This document shows positions 33,818 to 42,942 of a stretch of DNA of 64,000 bases, in pieces. This DNA comes from Streptomyces sp. QL37. Lineage in GTDB: Bacteria; Actinomycetota; Actinomycetes; Streptomycetales; Streptomycetaceae. The stretch's first letter is position 1. Each line of letters begins with the position of its first letter. The stretch lies in contig NZ_PTJS01000001.1 in the NCBI RefSeq assembly GCF_002941025.1, forward strand, positions 2,914,001-2,978,000, written 5' to 3'. Under the pieces are notes generated by a model that had not been told where the DNA came from, ran no database searches, and worked only from the letters and a program-made list of their open reading frames with translations. The translations under genes and the position numbers were made by a program.

Positions 33818-35317
33818 TCAGTGGTTGCGCGGGAAGCCGAGGTCGACGCCCGCCGGGGCGTCGGCCGGGTCGGGCCAGCGGGTGGTGACGACCTTGCCCC
33901 GGGTGTAGAAGTGCACCCCGTCGTTGCCGTAGATGTGGTGGTCGCCGAAGAGGGAGTCCTTCCAGCCGCCGAAGGAGTGGTAGCCGACGGGCACCGGGAT
34001 CGGGACGTTGACGCCGACCATGCCGGCCTCGATCTCCAGCTGGAAGCGGCGGGCCGCCCCGCCGTCGCGGGTGAAGATCGCGGTGCCGTTGCCGAAGGGC
34101 GAGGCGTTCATGAGGGCGACGCCGTCCTCGTACGTCTCGACGCGCAGGACGCACAGGACGGGGCCGAAGATCTCGTCGCGGTAGGCGTCGGAGTCCGTGG
34201 AGACGTTGTCCAGGAGGGACAGGCCGATCCAGTGGCCGTCCTCGAAGCCCTCGACCGTGTGGCCGGTGCCGTCGAGTACGACGTCGGCGCCCTGTGCGGC
34301 GGCGCCCGTGACGTAGGAGGCGACCTTGTCGCGGTGGGCGGCGGTGATCAGCGGGCCCATCTCGGAGGTGGGGTCGGTGCCGGGGCCGATCTTGATCTTC
34401 TCGGCGCGCTCGCGGATCTTCGCGACCAGCTCGTCGGCGACGGAGTTCACCGCGACGACCGCGGAGATGGCCATGCAGCGCTCGCCCGCCGAGCCGTACG
34501 CGGCCGAGACGGCGGCGTCGGCCGCGGCGTCCAGGTCGGCGTCCGGGAGGACCAGCATGTGGTTCTTCGCGCCGCCGAGGGCCTGGACGCGCTTGCCGTT
34601 GGCGGAGGCGGTGGCGTGGATGTACCGGGCGATGGGGGTGGAGCCGACGAAGGAGACGGCGGCGACGTCGGGGTGGGCGAGGAGCCCGTCCACGGCGACC
34701 TTGTCACCGTGCAGGACGTTCAGCACGCCGTCGGGCAGGCCCGCCTCGGCGGCGAGCTCGGCCAGCAGGTTGGCGGCCGACGGGTCCTTCTCGCTGGGCT
34801 TGAGGACGAAGGTGTTCCCGCACGCGATCGCCAGCGGGAACATCCACATCGGCACCATGGCCGGGAAGTTGAACGGGGTGATGCCCGCGACGACGCCGAG
34901 CGGCTGCCGGATGGAGGAGACGTCGACCCGGCTGGACACCTGGGTCGACAGCTCGCCCTTGAGCTGGGTGGTGATGCCGCAGGCCAGCTCGACGATCTCC
35001 AGACCGCGGGCGACCTCGCCCAGCGCGTCGGAGTGCACCTTGCCGTGCTCGGCGGTGATCAGCGCGGCGATCTCGTCGCGGTGGGAGTCCAGCAGGGCGC
35101 GGTAGCGGAACAGGACGGCGGTACGGGCCGAGAGCGAGGAGGTGCCCCATGTCTCGTACGCGGTCCTCGCCGCGGACACCGCGGCGTCGACCTCCTCGAT
35201 GGAGGCGAGCGCCACCCGGGTCGTGACGGCGCCGGTCGCCGGGTCGGTGACCGGACCGTGATCGCCCGACGTGCCCTCGACGGTCTTGCCACTGATCCAG
35301 TGGTTGACGGTCTTCAT
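33818..35317 (-). CDS. iolA: Methylmalonate-semialdehyde dehydrogenase (acylating)
   Basis: 499 aa, ATG start. An aldehyde dehydrogenase with the MmsA/IolA hallmarks: GVVAGITPFNFPAMVPMWM, GGAKNHMLVLPDAD, and the catalytic Cys in AGERCMAISAVVAV. It converts malonate semialdehyde, the last inositol intermediate, to acetyl-CoA with CoA and NAD+. It sits 13 bases after iolD. The same enzyme can also serve valine breakdown, but the location fixes its role here. Confidence 0.93.
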   Translation of the reverse strand: MKTVNHWISGKTVEGTSGDHGPVTDPATGAVTTRVALASIEEVDAAVSAARTAYETWGTSSLSARTAVLFRYRALLDSHRDEIAALITAEHGKVHSDALGEVARGLEIVELACGITTQLKGELSTQVSSRVDVSSIRQPLGVVAGITPFNFPAMVPMWMFPLAIACGNTFVLKPSEKDPSAANLLAELAAEAGLPDGVLNVLHGDKVAVDGLLAHPDVAAVSFVGSTPIARYIHATASANGKRVQALGGAKNHMLVLPDADLDAAADAAVSAAYGSAGERCMAISAVVAVNSVADELVAKIRERAEKIKIGPGTDPTSEMGPLITAAHRDKVASYVTGAAAQGADVVLDGTGHTVEGFEDGHWIGLSLLDNVSTDSDAYRDEIFGPVLCVLRVETYEDGVALMNASPFGNGTAIFTRDGGAARRFQLEIEAGMVGVNVPIPVPVGYHSFGGWKDSLFGDHHIYGNDGVHFYTRGKVVTTRWPDPADAPAGVDLGFPRNH

Positions 35318-35330
35318 GACGGGGTCTCCT

Positions 35331-37247
35331 TCACAGGTGGCGGCGTCGGGCTGCGATCTGCCGGTCGTACTCTTTCCTGGCCTCGACCGCCGACGGGCGG
35401 GTCGCGGTTTCGGCTACCGGAACATCCCACCACGCCTGCGCCGGGGGAGGGCCCGACACTGTGTCTGCCGTTTCGGTCTCGACGTAGACACAAGTGGGAC
35501 GGTCCGCGCCGCGCGCCTCGGCGAGGGCCCGGCGCAGCTCCCCCACCGACCCGGCGCGCAGCACGTGCATGCCCAGCGAGGCCGCGTTGGCGGCGAGGTC
35601 GACGGGCAGCGCGGTGCCGGTGAACGCCCCGTCCTCGGCGCGGTGCCGGTAGGCGGTGCCGAAGCGTTCGCCGCCCACGGACTCGGAGAGGCCGCCGATG
35701 GAGGCGTAACCGTGGTTCTGGAGGATGACCAGCTTGACGGGCAGGCCCTCCTGCACGGCGGTGACGATCTCGGTGGGGTTCATCAGATACGTGCCGTCGC
35801 CGACGAGCGCCCAGACGGGCCGGCCGGGCGCCGCGAGCTGGACGCCGAGGGCGGCGGGGATCTCGTATCCCATGCAGGAGTAGCCGTATTCGACGTGGTA
35901 CTGGTGCGGGGAGCGGGCCCGCCACAGCTTGTGGAGGTCCCCGGGGAGGGAGCCCGCCGCGTTGATCAGGATGTCGTCCTCGGTGACCAGCTCGTCCAGC
36001 AGCCCGAGGACCTGGGCCTGGGTGGGGCGGGCGTCCGGGTCGCCGGCGGCGAAGGCCGCGTCGACACGCTGCTCCCAGCGGTCCTTGGCCTCGGTGTACT
36101 CGCTCTCGTAGGCGGGGGCCACGCGGTGTCCGCGTGCGCCGAGGGCCTCGCCGAGGGCTTCGAGCGCGGTGCGGGCGTCCCCGACGAGGGGGAGGGCGGC
36201 GAGCTTGTGTGCGTCGAAGCCGGTGATGTTGAGGTTGAGGAAGCGGACGGCCGGGTCGGCGAAGAGGGTGCCGGACGCGGTCGTGAAGTCGGTGTAGCGG
36301 GTGCCGATCCCGATCACCAGGTCGGCCTCGCGGGCGAGCGCGTCCGCCGTGGCGGTGCCGGTGTGGCCGATGCCGCCCACGTCGGCGGGGTGGTCGTGGC
36401 GCAGGGAGCCCTTGCCGGCCTGGGTGGAGGCGACGGGGATGCGGGTGGCTGCGGCGAACGCGGCGAGGGTCTCCTCGGCGGCGCTGTGGTGGACGCCGCC
36501 GCCCGCGACGATCAGGGGGCGCCGTGCGGCGCGCACCGCCCGGACGGCCTGTTCGAGTTCGTACGGGTCGGGGGCGGGCCTGCGTACGTTCCAGACGCGC
36601 GTCGCGAAGAACTCCGCAGGCCAGTCGTACGCCTCCGCCTGCACGTCCTGCGGCAGCGCGAGCGTGACGGCGCCCGTCTCCGCCGGGTCGGCGAGGGTGC
36701 GCATGGCCCCCAGGGCGGCCGGGATCAGCGCCTCGGGGCGGGTGATCCGGTCGAAGTAGCGGGAGACGGGGCGCAGGCAGTCGTTGACCGACACGTCGCC
36801 GGTGTGGGGCACTTCGAGCTGCTGGAGCACGGGGTCGGCGGGGCGCGTCGCGAAGGTGTCGCCGGGCAGGAGCAGCACGGGCAGGTGGTTGACGGTGGCG
36901 AGCGCCGCGCCGGTGACGAGGTTGGTGGCGCCGGGGCCGATGGAGGTGGTGACGGCGTGGGCGGAGAGCCTTCCCGACTGGCGGGCGTATCCGACGGCGG
37001 CGTGCACCATGGCCTGTTCGCTGCGGCCCTGGAGGTACGGCATCGCGGGGCCGGCCTCGACGAGTGCCTGTCCGACGCCCGCGACGTTGCCGTGGCCGAA
37101 GATGCCCCAGGTGGCGTTGATCAGTCGGTGGCGCCTGCCGTCGCGCTCGGTGTACTGGCGGGCGAGGAAGGCGACGAGCGCCTGGGCGGTGGTGAGCCTG
37201 CGGGTGGGCTTCGAGGCGGCTCGGGGGGTGCTGCGAGGTGTGGTCAC
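35331..37247 (-). CDS. iolD: 3D-(3,5/4)-trihydroxycyclohexane-1,2-dione hydrolase
   Basis: 638 aa from GTG at 37247, which overlaps the iolB stop (GTGA); a longer reading through iolB is rejected. It is a thiamine-diphosphate enzyme: HAAVGYARQSGRLSAHAVTTSIGPGATN at the N-terminal Pyr domain, and GDGTYLMNPTEIVTAVQEG...NHGYASIGGLS as the ThDP-binding motif in the C-terminal PP domain. It opens the ring of the dione to 5-deoxy-glucuronate. Length matches IolD of Bacillus. Confidence 0.95.
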   Translation of the reverse strand: MTTPRSTPRAASKPTRRLTTAQALVAFLARQYTERDGRRHRLINATWGIFGHGNVAGVGQALVEAGPAMPYLQGRSEQAMVHAAVGYARQSGRLSAHAVTTSIGPGATNLVTGAALATVNHLPVLLLPGDTFATRPADPVLQQLEVPHTGDVSVNDCLRPVSRYFDRITRPEALIPAALGAMRTLADPAETGAVTLALPQDVQAEAYDWPAEFFATRVWNVRRPAPDPYELEQAVRAVRAARRPLIVAGGGVHHSAAEETLAAFAAATRIPVASTQAGKGSLRHDHPADVGGIGHTGTATADALAREADLVIGIGTRYTDFTTASGTLFADPAVRFLNLNITGFDAHKLAALPLVGDARTALEALGEALGARGHRVAPAYESEYTEAKDRWEQRVDAAFAAGDPDARPTQAQVLGLLDELVTEDDILINAAGSLPGDLHKLWRARSPHQYHVEYGYSCMGYEIPAALGVQLAAPGRPVWALVGDGTYLMNPTEIVTAVQEGLPVKLVILQNHGYASIGGLSESVGGERFGTAYRHRAEDGAFTGTALPVDLAANAASLGMHVLRAGSVGELRRALAEARGADRPTCVYVETETADTVSGPPPAQAWWDVPVAETATRPSAVEARKEYDRQIAARRRHL

Positions 37248-38128
37248 CGGGCGCCCTCCGTGCCGTGGAGCGGCAGCCGTGGGTCGACGGGCTGTGCGGG
37301 CCAGGTGTCGCGGATCCAGCGGTGGTCCGGGTGGTCGCTGATCAGCCACTCGCGCTTCTCGCCCGGTCCCGCCATCACGTTCAGGTAGTAGAGGGTGCGG
37401 CCGGGCGGGGCGATGGACGGGCCGTGCCAGCCGTCGGGGATGAGGACGGCGTCCCCCGTGGCGACTTCGGCGAGGACGTCCGTGCCTCCGGGGCGGGACG
37501 GCGACACCCGGTGGTAGCCGAGGCCGTCGCCCTCGACCTCGAAGTAGTAGATCTCCTCCAGTACCGACTCGGTGCCGGGGTGGTGCTCGTCGTGCTTGTG
37601 CGGGGGGTACGAGGACCAGTTCCCGCCGGGGGTGAGGACCTCGACGGCGATGAGCCGGTCGCAGTCGAAGGTGTCGGCCGCGGCGAAGTTGTTCACCTGG
37701 CGCGAGCAGGTTCCGGCGCCGCGGAGCTCGACCGGTACCTCCGGCGCGGGGCCGTAGCGAGCGGGGAGTCGTCGCTCGCACTTCGCTCCTGCCAGGGCGA
37801 AGCGGCCTCCTGCGCCGGAGGCGATCTGGGCGCGGGCGTCGCGTGGGACATAGGCGAAGTCGGTCGCCGCGCTGAACACGTCTTTCCTGCCCAGCAGTTC
37901 AAAGATCTCACCTGCTGTCCGCACCGTACAGCCACCGGACAACGGCAGGATGATCCATTCGCTCTCCCCGGTTACCAGGGTATGAACACCTCCTGGTTCG
38001 AGCTCCAGGACGCGCAGACCCGACCGTTCCCACCCGGCGCGCTCCGGGTCGATGTCGAGGGCGTAGGGGCCGCGTGCTCCTTGGCCGGCCCTGAGGTGGT
38101 ACCTCTGCTGCTCGTCGGTCGTCGTCAT
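37244..38128 (-). CDS. iolB: 5-deoxy-glucuronate isomerase
   Basis: 294 aa, ATG start. A double cupin with the metal-binding set PPHKHDEHHPGTESVLEEIYYFE (His, His, Glu) around residue 180, then GYHRV and DAVLIPDGWHGPSIAPPG with a further His. It isomerises 5-deoxy-glucuronate to the 2-keto acid phosphorylated by IolC. It follows the aldolase-type gene by 56 bases. Confidence 0.95.
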   Translation of the reverse strand: MTTTDEQQRYHLRAGQGARGPYALDIDPERAGWERSGLRVLELEPGGVHTLVTGESEWIILPLSGGCTVRTAGEIFELLGRKDVFSAATDFAYVPRDARAQIASGAGGRFALAGAKCERRLPARYGPAPEVPVELRGAGTCSRQVNNFAAADTFDCDRLIAVEVLTPGGNWSSYPPHKHDEHHPGTESVLEEIYYFEVEGDGLGYHRVSPSRPGGTDVLAEVATGDAVLIPDGWHGPSIAPPGRTLYYLNVMAGPGEKREWLISDHPDHRWIRDTWPAQPVDPRLPLHGTEGAR

Positions 38129-38184
38129 GGCTCCATCCCTACCCGTCGTCCCGCCCGTTCACGGGCACCCGCGGCCGGGTGCGT

Positions 38185-39075
38185 TCACAGCAGCCCCACG
38201 GCCGTGTCGACCGCCCCCGCCACGTCCCCGTCGGCGGGGTAGAGCAGCGAGCGCCCGACCACCAGCCCCTGGACGGTCGGCAGGCGCAGCGCGCCGCGCC
38301 ATTTCTCGTACGCGGTGTCGGGTTCCCCGGTGACCTCGCCGCCGAGCAGCACGGCGGGGAGGGTCGAGGCCCGCATCACCCGCTCCATGTCGTCGGGGTC
38401 GTCGGTGACGGGGACCTTGAGCCAGGTGTAGGCGGATGTCCCGCCCAGGCCCGAGGCGATGGCGATCGAGGTCGTGACGGCGGTGGCGCCCAGGTCGGTG
38501 CGGAGCCCGGCGGGGGTGCGGTGGCAGAGGAACGGCTCGATGAAGACCGGCAGCCGGAGGGCGGCCATCTCGTCCACGGCGCGGGCGGCGGTGTGCAGCG
38601 TGTCCAGGGAGCCCGGGTCGTCGTGGTCGATCCGCAGCAGGAGTTTGCCCGCGTCGTAGCCGTGGCGGGAGAGGTCGGCCGGGCGGTGGCCGGTGAAGCG
38701 GTCGTCGAGCTCGAAGGCCGCTCCCGCGAGCCCGCCGCGGTTCATGGAGCCGAGGACGACCTTGCTCTCCAGCGCGCCGAGGAGGAGCAGGTCCTCCAGG
38801 ACGTCCGCGCCCGCGAGCACTCCGTCGACGCCGGGGCGGGCGAGGGCGAGGCAGAGGCGTTCGAGGAGGTCGAAGCGGTCGGCCATGGCCAGGTCGTCGT
38901 CGCCGACGGCGAGGGCGCCACGGGCCGGATGGTCCGCCGCGATGATCATCAGGCGTCCGGTGGGGCCGAGGAGGGGGCGTCTGCGGCGGGCGGCGGCGGC
39001 CTCGGCGACGGCTTCGGGACGGTGGGCCCGGAGCCGGACGAGATCGGCGACGCCGGCCGCGGCGGGCGGGGTCAT
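38185..39075 (-). CDS. Cgl0158-type (beta/alpha)8-barrel aldolase of inositol catabolism
   Basis: 296 aa from ATG at 39075, overlapping the iolC stop as ATGA. A TIM barrel with LMIIAADHPARGALAVGDD, GVDGVLAGADVLEDLLLLGA, GKLLLRIDHDD, IASGLGGTSAYTWLKVPV and LPTVQGLVVGRSLLYP. It resembles the Cgl0158 family, sometimes labelled deoxyribose-phosphate aldolase. In this position it should cleave 2-deoxy-5-keto-gluconate-6-phosphate to dihydroxyacetone phosphate and malonate semialdehyde, the step done by IolJ in Bacillus, since no iolJ is seen. The lysine in TWLKVPV is a candidate Schiff-base residue. Confidence 0.8.
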   Translation of the reverse strand: MTPPAAAGVADLVRLRAHRPEAVAEAAAARRRRPLLGPTGRLMIIAADHPARGALAVGDDDLAMADRFDLLERLCLALARPGVDGVLAGADVLEDLLLLGALESKVVLGSMNRGGLAGAAFELDDRFTGHRPADLSRHGYDAGKLLLRIDHDDPGSLDTLHTAARAVDEMAALRLPVFIEPFLCHRTPAGLRTDLGATAVTTSIAIASGLGGTSAYTWLKVPVTDDPDDMERVMRASTLPAVLLGGEVTGEPDTAYEKWRGALRLPTVQGLVVGRSLLYPADGDVAGAVDTAVGLL

Positions 39076-40136
39076 GGGGTGGCTCCCGAAGCTCCCGTGG
39101 CTCCCGTGGCTCCCGTGGTGTCCCCCGCTTCCGCGGCCGCGCGGGCCGTGCCCTCGGTGAGGGCCTGTTCGACCTCGTGCGGGAACGGCATCGCGGACGA
39201 ACAGGCGAGGCGGGAGGCGACGATGGCCCCGGCCGCGTTGGCGTAGCGCATGATGTGCGCCGTGTCCCAGCCGGCCAGGAGGCCGTGGCAGAGGGCTCCG
39301 CCGAAGGCGTCCCCGGCGCCGAGACCGTTGACGACGTCGACGGGCAGCGGCGGGATCTCGGCGGTGGTGCCGTCGCGGTGGACGGCGAGGACGCCCTCGG
39401 GCCCCTGTTTGACGACGGCGAGTTCGGGCCCGGCGTCGAGCAGGGCGCGGGCGGCCGCGTGCGGTTCGCGTTCTCCGGTGGCGATCTCGCACTCGTCGAG
39501 GTTGCCGACGGCGACCGTGGCGTGGGCGAGTGCCTCGCGGTAGTGGGCGCGGGCGGCTCCGTCGTTCCCGTCGTCCTCCTCGCCCCAGAACATGGGGCGC
39601 CAGTCGAGGTCGAAGACGGTGGCACGGGGGCGGCCCGGAGCGTCCGACGGAGCCGTCGCGCCGCGGGCGCGGAGCGCGGTGAGGGTCGCGGTGCGGCTGG
39701 GTTCGGCGCAGAGGCCGGTGCCGGTCATCCAGAAGACGCGGGCGGCCCGGACCGCGTCCAGGTCGAGCTCGCCGCTGTGGATCTCCAGGTCGGGTGCCTT
39801 GGGCTGCCGGTAGAAGTAGAGCGGGAAGTGGTCCGGCGGGAAGATCTCGCAGAAGGTGACCGGGGTCGGGTACTCCGCGACGGCGCTCACCCAGCGGTCG
39901 TCGACCCCGAACTCCCCCAGCGCCTGGTGGAGATAGTCGCCGAACGCGTCCCGGCCGGTCCGGGTGATCACAGCCGTGCGCCGTCCCAGCCGGGCGGCCG
40001 CCACCGCCACGTTGGACGGGGAGCCGCCGAGGAACTTCCCGAAGGTCTCGACCCGGGCCAGCGGTACACCGGTCTGGAGCGGGTAGATGTCCACCCCGAT
40101 CCGCCCCATGGTGATCACGTCGTACGGCTCAGGCAT
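39072..40136 (-). CDS. iolC: 5-dehydro-2-deoxygluconokinase
   Basis: 354 aa from ATG at 40136; GAAGGG lies 6 bases upstream of it, whereas the ATG at 40142 has no spacing. A PfkB-family kinase with GGSPSNVAVAAARLGRR near the N-terminus and the catalytic base motif VNGLGAGDAFGGALCHG (Asp in GAGD). It phosphorylates 2-deoxy-5-keto-gluconate. First gene of the operon. The C-terminus ends in a short repeat of GAT/GAS tripeptides encoded by a 9-bp tandem repeat. Confidence 0.93.
   Translation of the reverse strand: MPEPYDVITMGRIGVDIYPLQTGVPLARVETFGKFLGGSPSNVAVAAARLGRRTAVITRTGRDAFGDYLHQALGEFGVDDRWVSAVAEYPTPVTFCEIFPPDHFPLYFYRQPKAPDLEIHSGELDLDAVRAARVFWMTGTGLCAEPSRTATLTALRARGATAPSDAPGRPRATVFDLDWRPMFWGEEDDGNDGAARAHYREALAHATVAVGNLDECEIATGEREPHAAARALLDAGPELAVVKQGPEGVLAVHRDGTTAEIPPLPVDVVNGLGAGDAFGGALCHGLLAGWDTAHIMRYANAAGAIVASRLACSSAMPFPHEVEQALTEGTARAAAEAGDTTGATGATGASGATP
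39082..39117. repeat. 9-bp tandem repeat at the 3' end of iolC
   Basis: Four in-frame copies of GCTCCCGTG (the first copy ends GAA). They encode the Gly-Ala-Thr/Ser tail of IolC and could vary by slippage. The effect should be limited to the length of a flexible tail. Confidence 0.8.
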
Positions 40137-40245
40137 ACGCATCCCTTCGACCCGTCGCTCCGGCCCGGTACGTCCTCCCGGGAGGCGGCCACGGCCGGAC
40201 GGCCGCTCCCAGGTCTAGCCCTCGCCCGGAACCCTGTCAACACTT

Positions 40246-40262
40246 TGTCCGGACATTCGGAC
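40246..40262. promoter_or_regulatory. GntR-like operator in the divergent inositol promoter region
   Basis: TGTCCGGACA (40246-40255) is a perfect 10-bp palindrome; the outer arms GTCCG and CGGAC (40247-40251, 40258-40262) repeat it with a 6-base spacer. It lies between iolC (leftward) and the TIM-barrel gene (rightward, with TTGACA at 40269), in position to control both. The style fits GntR-family sites. No regulator gene is nearby. Confidence 0.5.
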
Positions 40263-40304
40263 GAACTCTTGACACTCCCTCCCGAGGACTGGAGGGTGGG
40301 CGAT

Positions 40305-41231
40305 ATGACCTCCTCCGTACCCCCTCCGGCCCGCATCCGCATCGGTTCGGCACCCGATTCGTGGGGAGTGTGGTTCCCCGACGATCCGCAGCAGGTGCCC
40401 TGGGAGCGATTCCTCGACGAGGTCTCCGAAGCGGGTTACGAGTGGATCGAGCTCGGCCCCTACGGCTATCTGCCGACCGATCCCGCCCGGCTCGCCGACG
40501 AGACGGCGCGCCGGAATCTCGCCGTCTCCGCGGGCACCGTCTTCACGGGATTGCACCACGGTCCGGCGGTCTGGGACCGGACCTGGGAGCATGTCGCGGG
40601 CATCGCGGCACTCACCCGGGCGATGGGCGCCGGACACCTGGTGGTCATCCCGTCGTTCTGGCGGGACGACAAGTCGGGTGAGGTGCTGGAGGACCGTACG
40701 CTCACCGCCGCGCAGTGGCGCGACCTCACCGCCCAGACGGAGCGCCTGGCCCGCGAGGTCCGGGACCGCTACGGGCTGCGGATCGTGGTGCACCCGCACG
40801 CCGATACGCACATCGACAGCGAGGAGAACGTCAACCGCTTCCTCGACGCCACGGACCCCGAGCTGGTCTCGCTCTGCCTCGACACCGGCCATTACGCGTA
40901 CTGCGGCGGGGACAGCGTGAAGCTCATCAGGACCTACGGCGAGCGGATCGGCTATCTGCACCTCAAGCAGGTCGACCCGGAGGTGCTCGCGGACGTCGTG
41001 GCGAACGAGGTGCCGTTCGGACCTGCCGTGGCGCGCGGCGTGATGTGCGAGCCGCCGGGCGGGGTGCCCGCGCTGGAGCCCGTGCTGGACGCCGCGCGCG
41101 CCCTGGGCACCGACCTGTTCGCCATCGTCGAGCAGGACATGTACCCCTGCCCGCCCGACAAGCCACTGCCCATCGCGCGCCGCACCCGGGAGTTCCTCCG
41201 CATCTGCGGGCCCGCGCGGCCGTCCGCCTGA
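40305..41231 (+). CDS. TIM-barrel sugar isomerase/epimerase of the IolH/IolI/IolE type
   Basis: 308 aa from ATG at 40305 with GGAGGG 8 bases upstream. A xylose-isomerase-like barrel starting IRIGSAPDSWGVWFPDDPQQ. Candidate metal ligands are seen in LVVIPSFW, VVHPHADTHIDSEENV, LCLDTGHYAYCGGD and AIVEQDMYPCPP (Glu, His, Asp, His). The family includes inosose isomerase and inosose dehydratase, so it may supply one of the early steps that are otherwise missing here (no iolG or clear iolE). It diverges from iolC and shares a control region. Confidence 0.8.
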   Translation: MTSSVPPPARIRIGSAPDSWGVWFPDDPQQVPWERFLDEVSEAGYEWIELGPYGYLPTDPARLADETARRNLAVSAGTVFTGLHHGPAVWDRTWEHVAGIAALTRAMGAGHLVVIPSFWRDDKSGEVLEDRTLTAAQWRDLTAQTERLAREVRDRYGLRIVVHPHADTHIDSEENVNRFLDATDPELVSLCLDTGHYAYCGGDSVKLIRTYGERIGYLHLKQVDPEVLADVVANEVPFGPAVARGVMCEPPGGVPALEPVLDAARALGTDLFAIVEQDMYPCPPDKPLPIARRTREFLRICGPARPSA

Positions 41232-41400
41232 GCCTTCCCCTCAGCCTCTTTGCCCCCACCCGCCACAGCAGTCACCTCCCTGTCACGTATGTCCGCGTTC
41301 CGCTGGGCCCCTGTCACGGACTCGCGACGCCCCCTGCCCGGGCCGGTCCGCCCTCGTTCACCGGAGCAGAGGCTCACGGACGTACAGAGAGGTGTCATTC

Positions 41401-41592
41401 ATGGCGGACAGAACGCTCTGGTCGTACAAGGACATCGCGGCACACATCAGGGTCCAGCCGGACACGATCCGCTCGTACCGCAAGCACGGGCTCCTACCGC
41501 CTCCCGACGACGTGCGGAACGGGAAGCCCTACTGGTACGTGGACACCGTCCTGGCGTGGATCGCGTCCCGGCCCAGCAACCGGGGGCGTTGA
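41401..41592 (+). CDS. Small helix-turn-helix DNA-binding protein
   Basis: 63 aa, ATG at 41401 (an upstream start adds three residues). A MerR/excisionase-type winged helix: LWSYKDIAAHIRVQPDTIRSYRKHGLLPPPDD followed by the wing GKPYWYVDTVLAWIASRP. No effector domain. Proteins of this size and type are common in Streptomyces and their targets are usually unknown. It stands alone, 170 bases after the TIM-barrel gene. Confidence 0.85.
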   Translation: MADRTLWSYKDIAAHIRVQPDTIRSYRKHGLLPPPDDVRNGKPYWYVDTVLAWIASRPSNRGR

Positions 41593-41611
41593 GCCGACGG
41601 GGTACGAACGC

Positions 41612-42664
41612 TCAGGCTCCCCGCGCCGGTTCGATGATCGTGACACCCGCCCCCGGGGCGGTGCCCATCGCGGCGAGGGCCGCCGGGGCGGCGTCCAGCG
41701 CGATGGTGGAGGTCACCAGCAGATCCGGCCGCAGGGTGCCGGCCCGGACCATGTCCATCATCGGCGGGTAGTCGTGGGCGGCCATGCCGTGACTGCCGAG
41801 GATCTCCAGCTCCAGCGCGATCACCCGCGCCATGGGCACGACGGGGTCGCCGGCCGCCGGCGGCAGCAGCCCGACCTGGACATGACGGCCCTGCCGGCGC
41901 AGGCTCCGCACCGAGGCGGCACAGGTGACCGGGGACCCCAGCGCGTCGAGCGACAGGTGCGCACCGCCGCCGGTCAGTTCGCGTACGGCCTCGTCGGCAC
42001 CGGCGGGATACGCCGAGGCGTCCACGCAGGCGGACGCGCCGAAGGACCGCGCCAGCTCCAGGGCCTGCCCCGAGACGTCGACGGCGACGACCCCGGCCCC
42101 GCACGCCACCGCGATCATCACGGCCGACAGCCCGACCCCGCCGCAGCCGTGCACGGCGACCCACTCCCCCGGCGCCACCCGGCCCTGTCCCACGACCGCC
42201 CGGAAGGCGGTGGCGAACCGGCAGCCGAGCCCGGCCGCCGTGGCGGGCGACAGCCCCTCGGGCACCGCGACCAGATTGACGTCGGCCTGCTCCAGTGCCA
42301 CGTACTCGGCGAAGGATCCCCAGTGGGTGAAGCCCGGCTGGGTCTGCCGCTCACAGACCTGCTGGGCGCCCGCCGCGCAGGCGGAGCACCGGCCGCAGGC
42401 ACAGACGAAGGGCACGGTGACCCGGTCGCCGGGGTGCCAGTTGTGCACGCCGGGCCCCACCCCCTCGACCACGCCGGCCAGTTCATGTCCGGGCACGTGC
42501 GGGAGGGCGATGTCCGGGTCGTGCCCCATCCAGCCGTGCCAGTCGCTCCGGCACAGCCCCGTGGCCTCGACCCGGACCACGACGCCCCCCGCCGAAGGTA
42601 CGGGGTCCGGGAGCTCCCGGACCCGGGCCTCCTGCCCGAACTCCTCGAACACCACTGCCCGCAT
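41612..42664 (-). CDS. Zinc-dependent alcohol dehydrogenase
   Basis: 350 aa from ATG at 42664 behind GGGAGG. A medium-chain dehydrogenase with catalytic zinc ligands C37-type ([10 protein letters not shown]), H/E in [14 protein letters not shown], and the structural zinc Cys set [17 protein letters not shown]. The Rossmann region is [23 protein letters not shown] in VVAVDVSG suggests NAD(H) preference. Substrate unknown. Convergent with the small HTH gene, and no pathway partner is adjacent. Confidence 0.9.
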   Translation of the reverse strand: MRAVVFEEFGQEARVRELPDPVPSAGGVVVRVEATGLCRSDWHGWMGHDPDIALPHVPGHELAGVVEGVGPGVHNWHPGDRVTVPFVCACGRCSACAAGAQQVCERQTQPGFTHWGSFAEYVALEQADVNLVAVPEGLSPATAAGLGCRFATAFRAVVGQGRVAPGEWVAVHGCGGVGLSAVMIAVACGAGVVAVDVSGQALELARSFGASACVDASAYPAGADEAVRELTGGGAHLSLDALGSPVTCAASVRSLRRQGRHVQVGLLPPAAGDPVVPMARVIALELEILGSHGMAAHDYPPMMDMVRAGTLRPDLLVTSTIALDAAPAALAAMGTAPGAGVTIIEPARGA

Positions 42665-42845
42665 CCGCCCCGCCTCCCATGGTCCGGCTCGCGCCGTCCG
42701 GTTCCCCAGGACCGCGCCGCCCCCGCGATCCGGCGAATCTACGCCTCGGCCTCGATCCTGTCCCGCTCCCGGCCGCCCTACCCGAGGCCCCACGCGGCGC
42801 CCCTGGCGTACGACACACCCGATGGAGTGACCCCAGGGCAGCTAA

Positions 42846-42863
42846 ATACCCCCTAGGGGTATA
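42846..42863. promoter_or_regulatory. CsoR-like operator before copZ
   Basis: ATACCCCCTAGGGGTATA contains the perfect palindrome CCCCTAGGGG (42850-42859) with TA-rich flanks. This is the TACCC...GGGTA style bound by CsoR-type copper repressors in actinobacteria. It lies about 80 bases upstream of copZ and probably overlaps its promoter. Confidence 0.7.
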
Positions 42864-42942
42864 CTTTGGGGGCGGGTAGGCGCACCGGGCTCCCCCGGCG
42901 CCTCATCCGTCACACATCTGTGCCTGCGAAGAGGAGAACGTC

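Noticed and set aside
41278..41330. Two copies of CCTGTCACG upstream of the small HTH gene
   Set aside because: Short, imperfectly placed and without dyad symmetry; not enough to call an operator.
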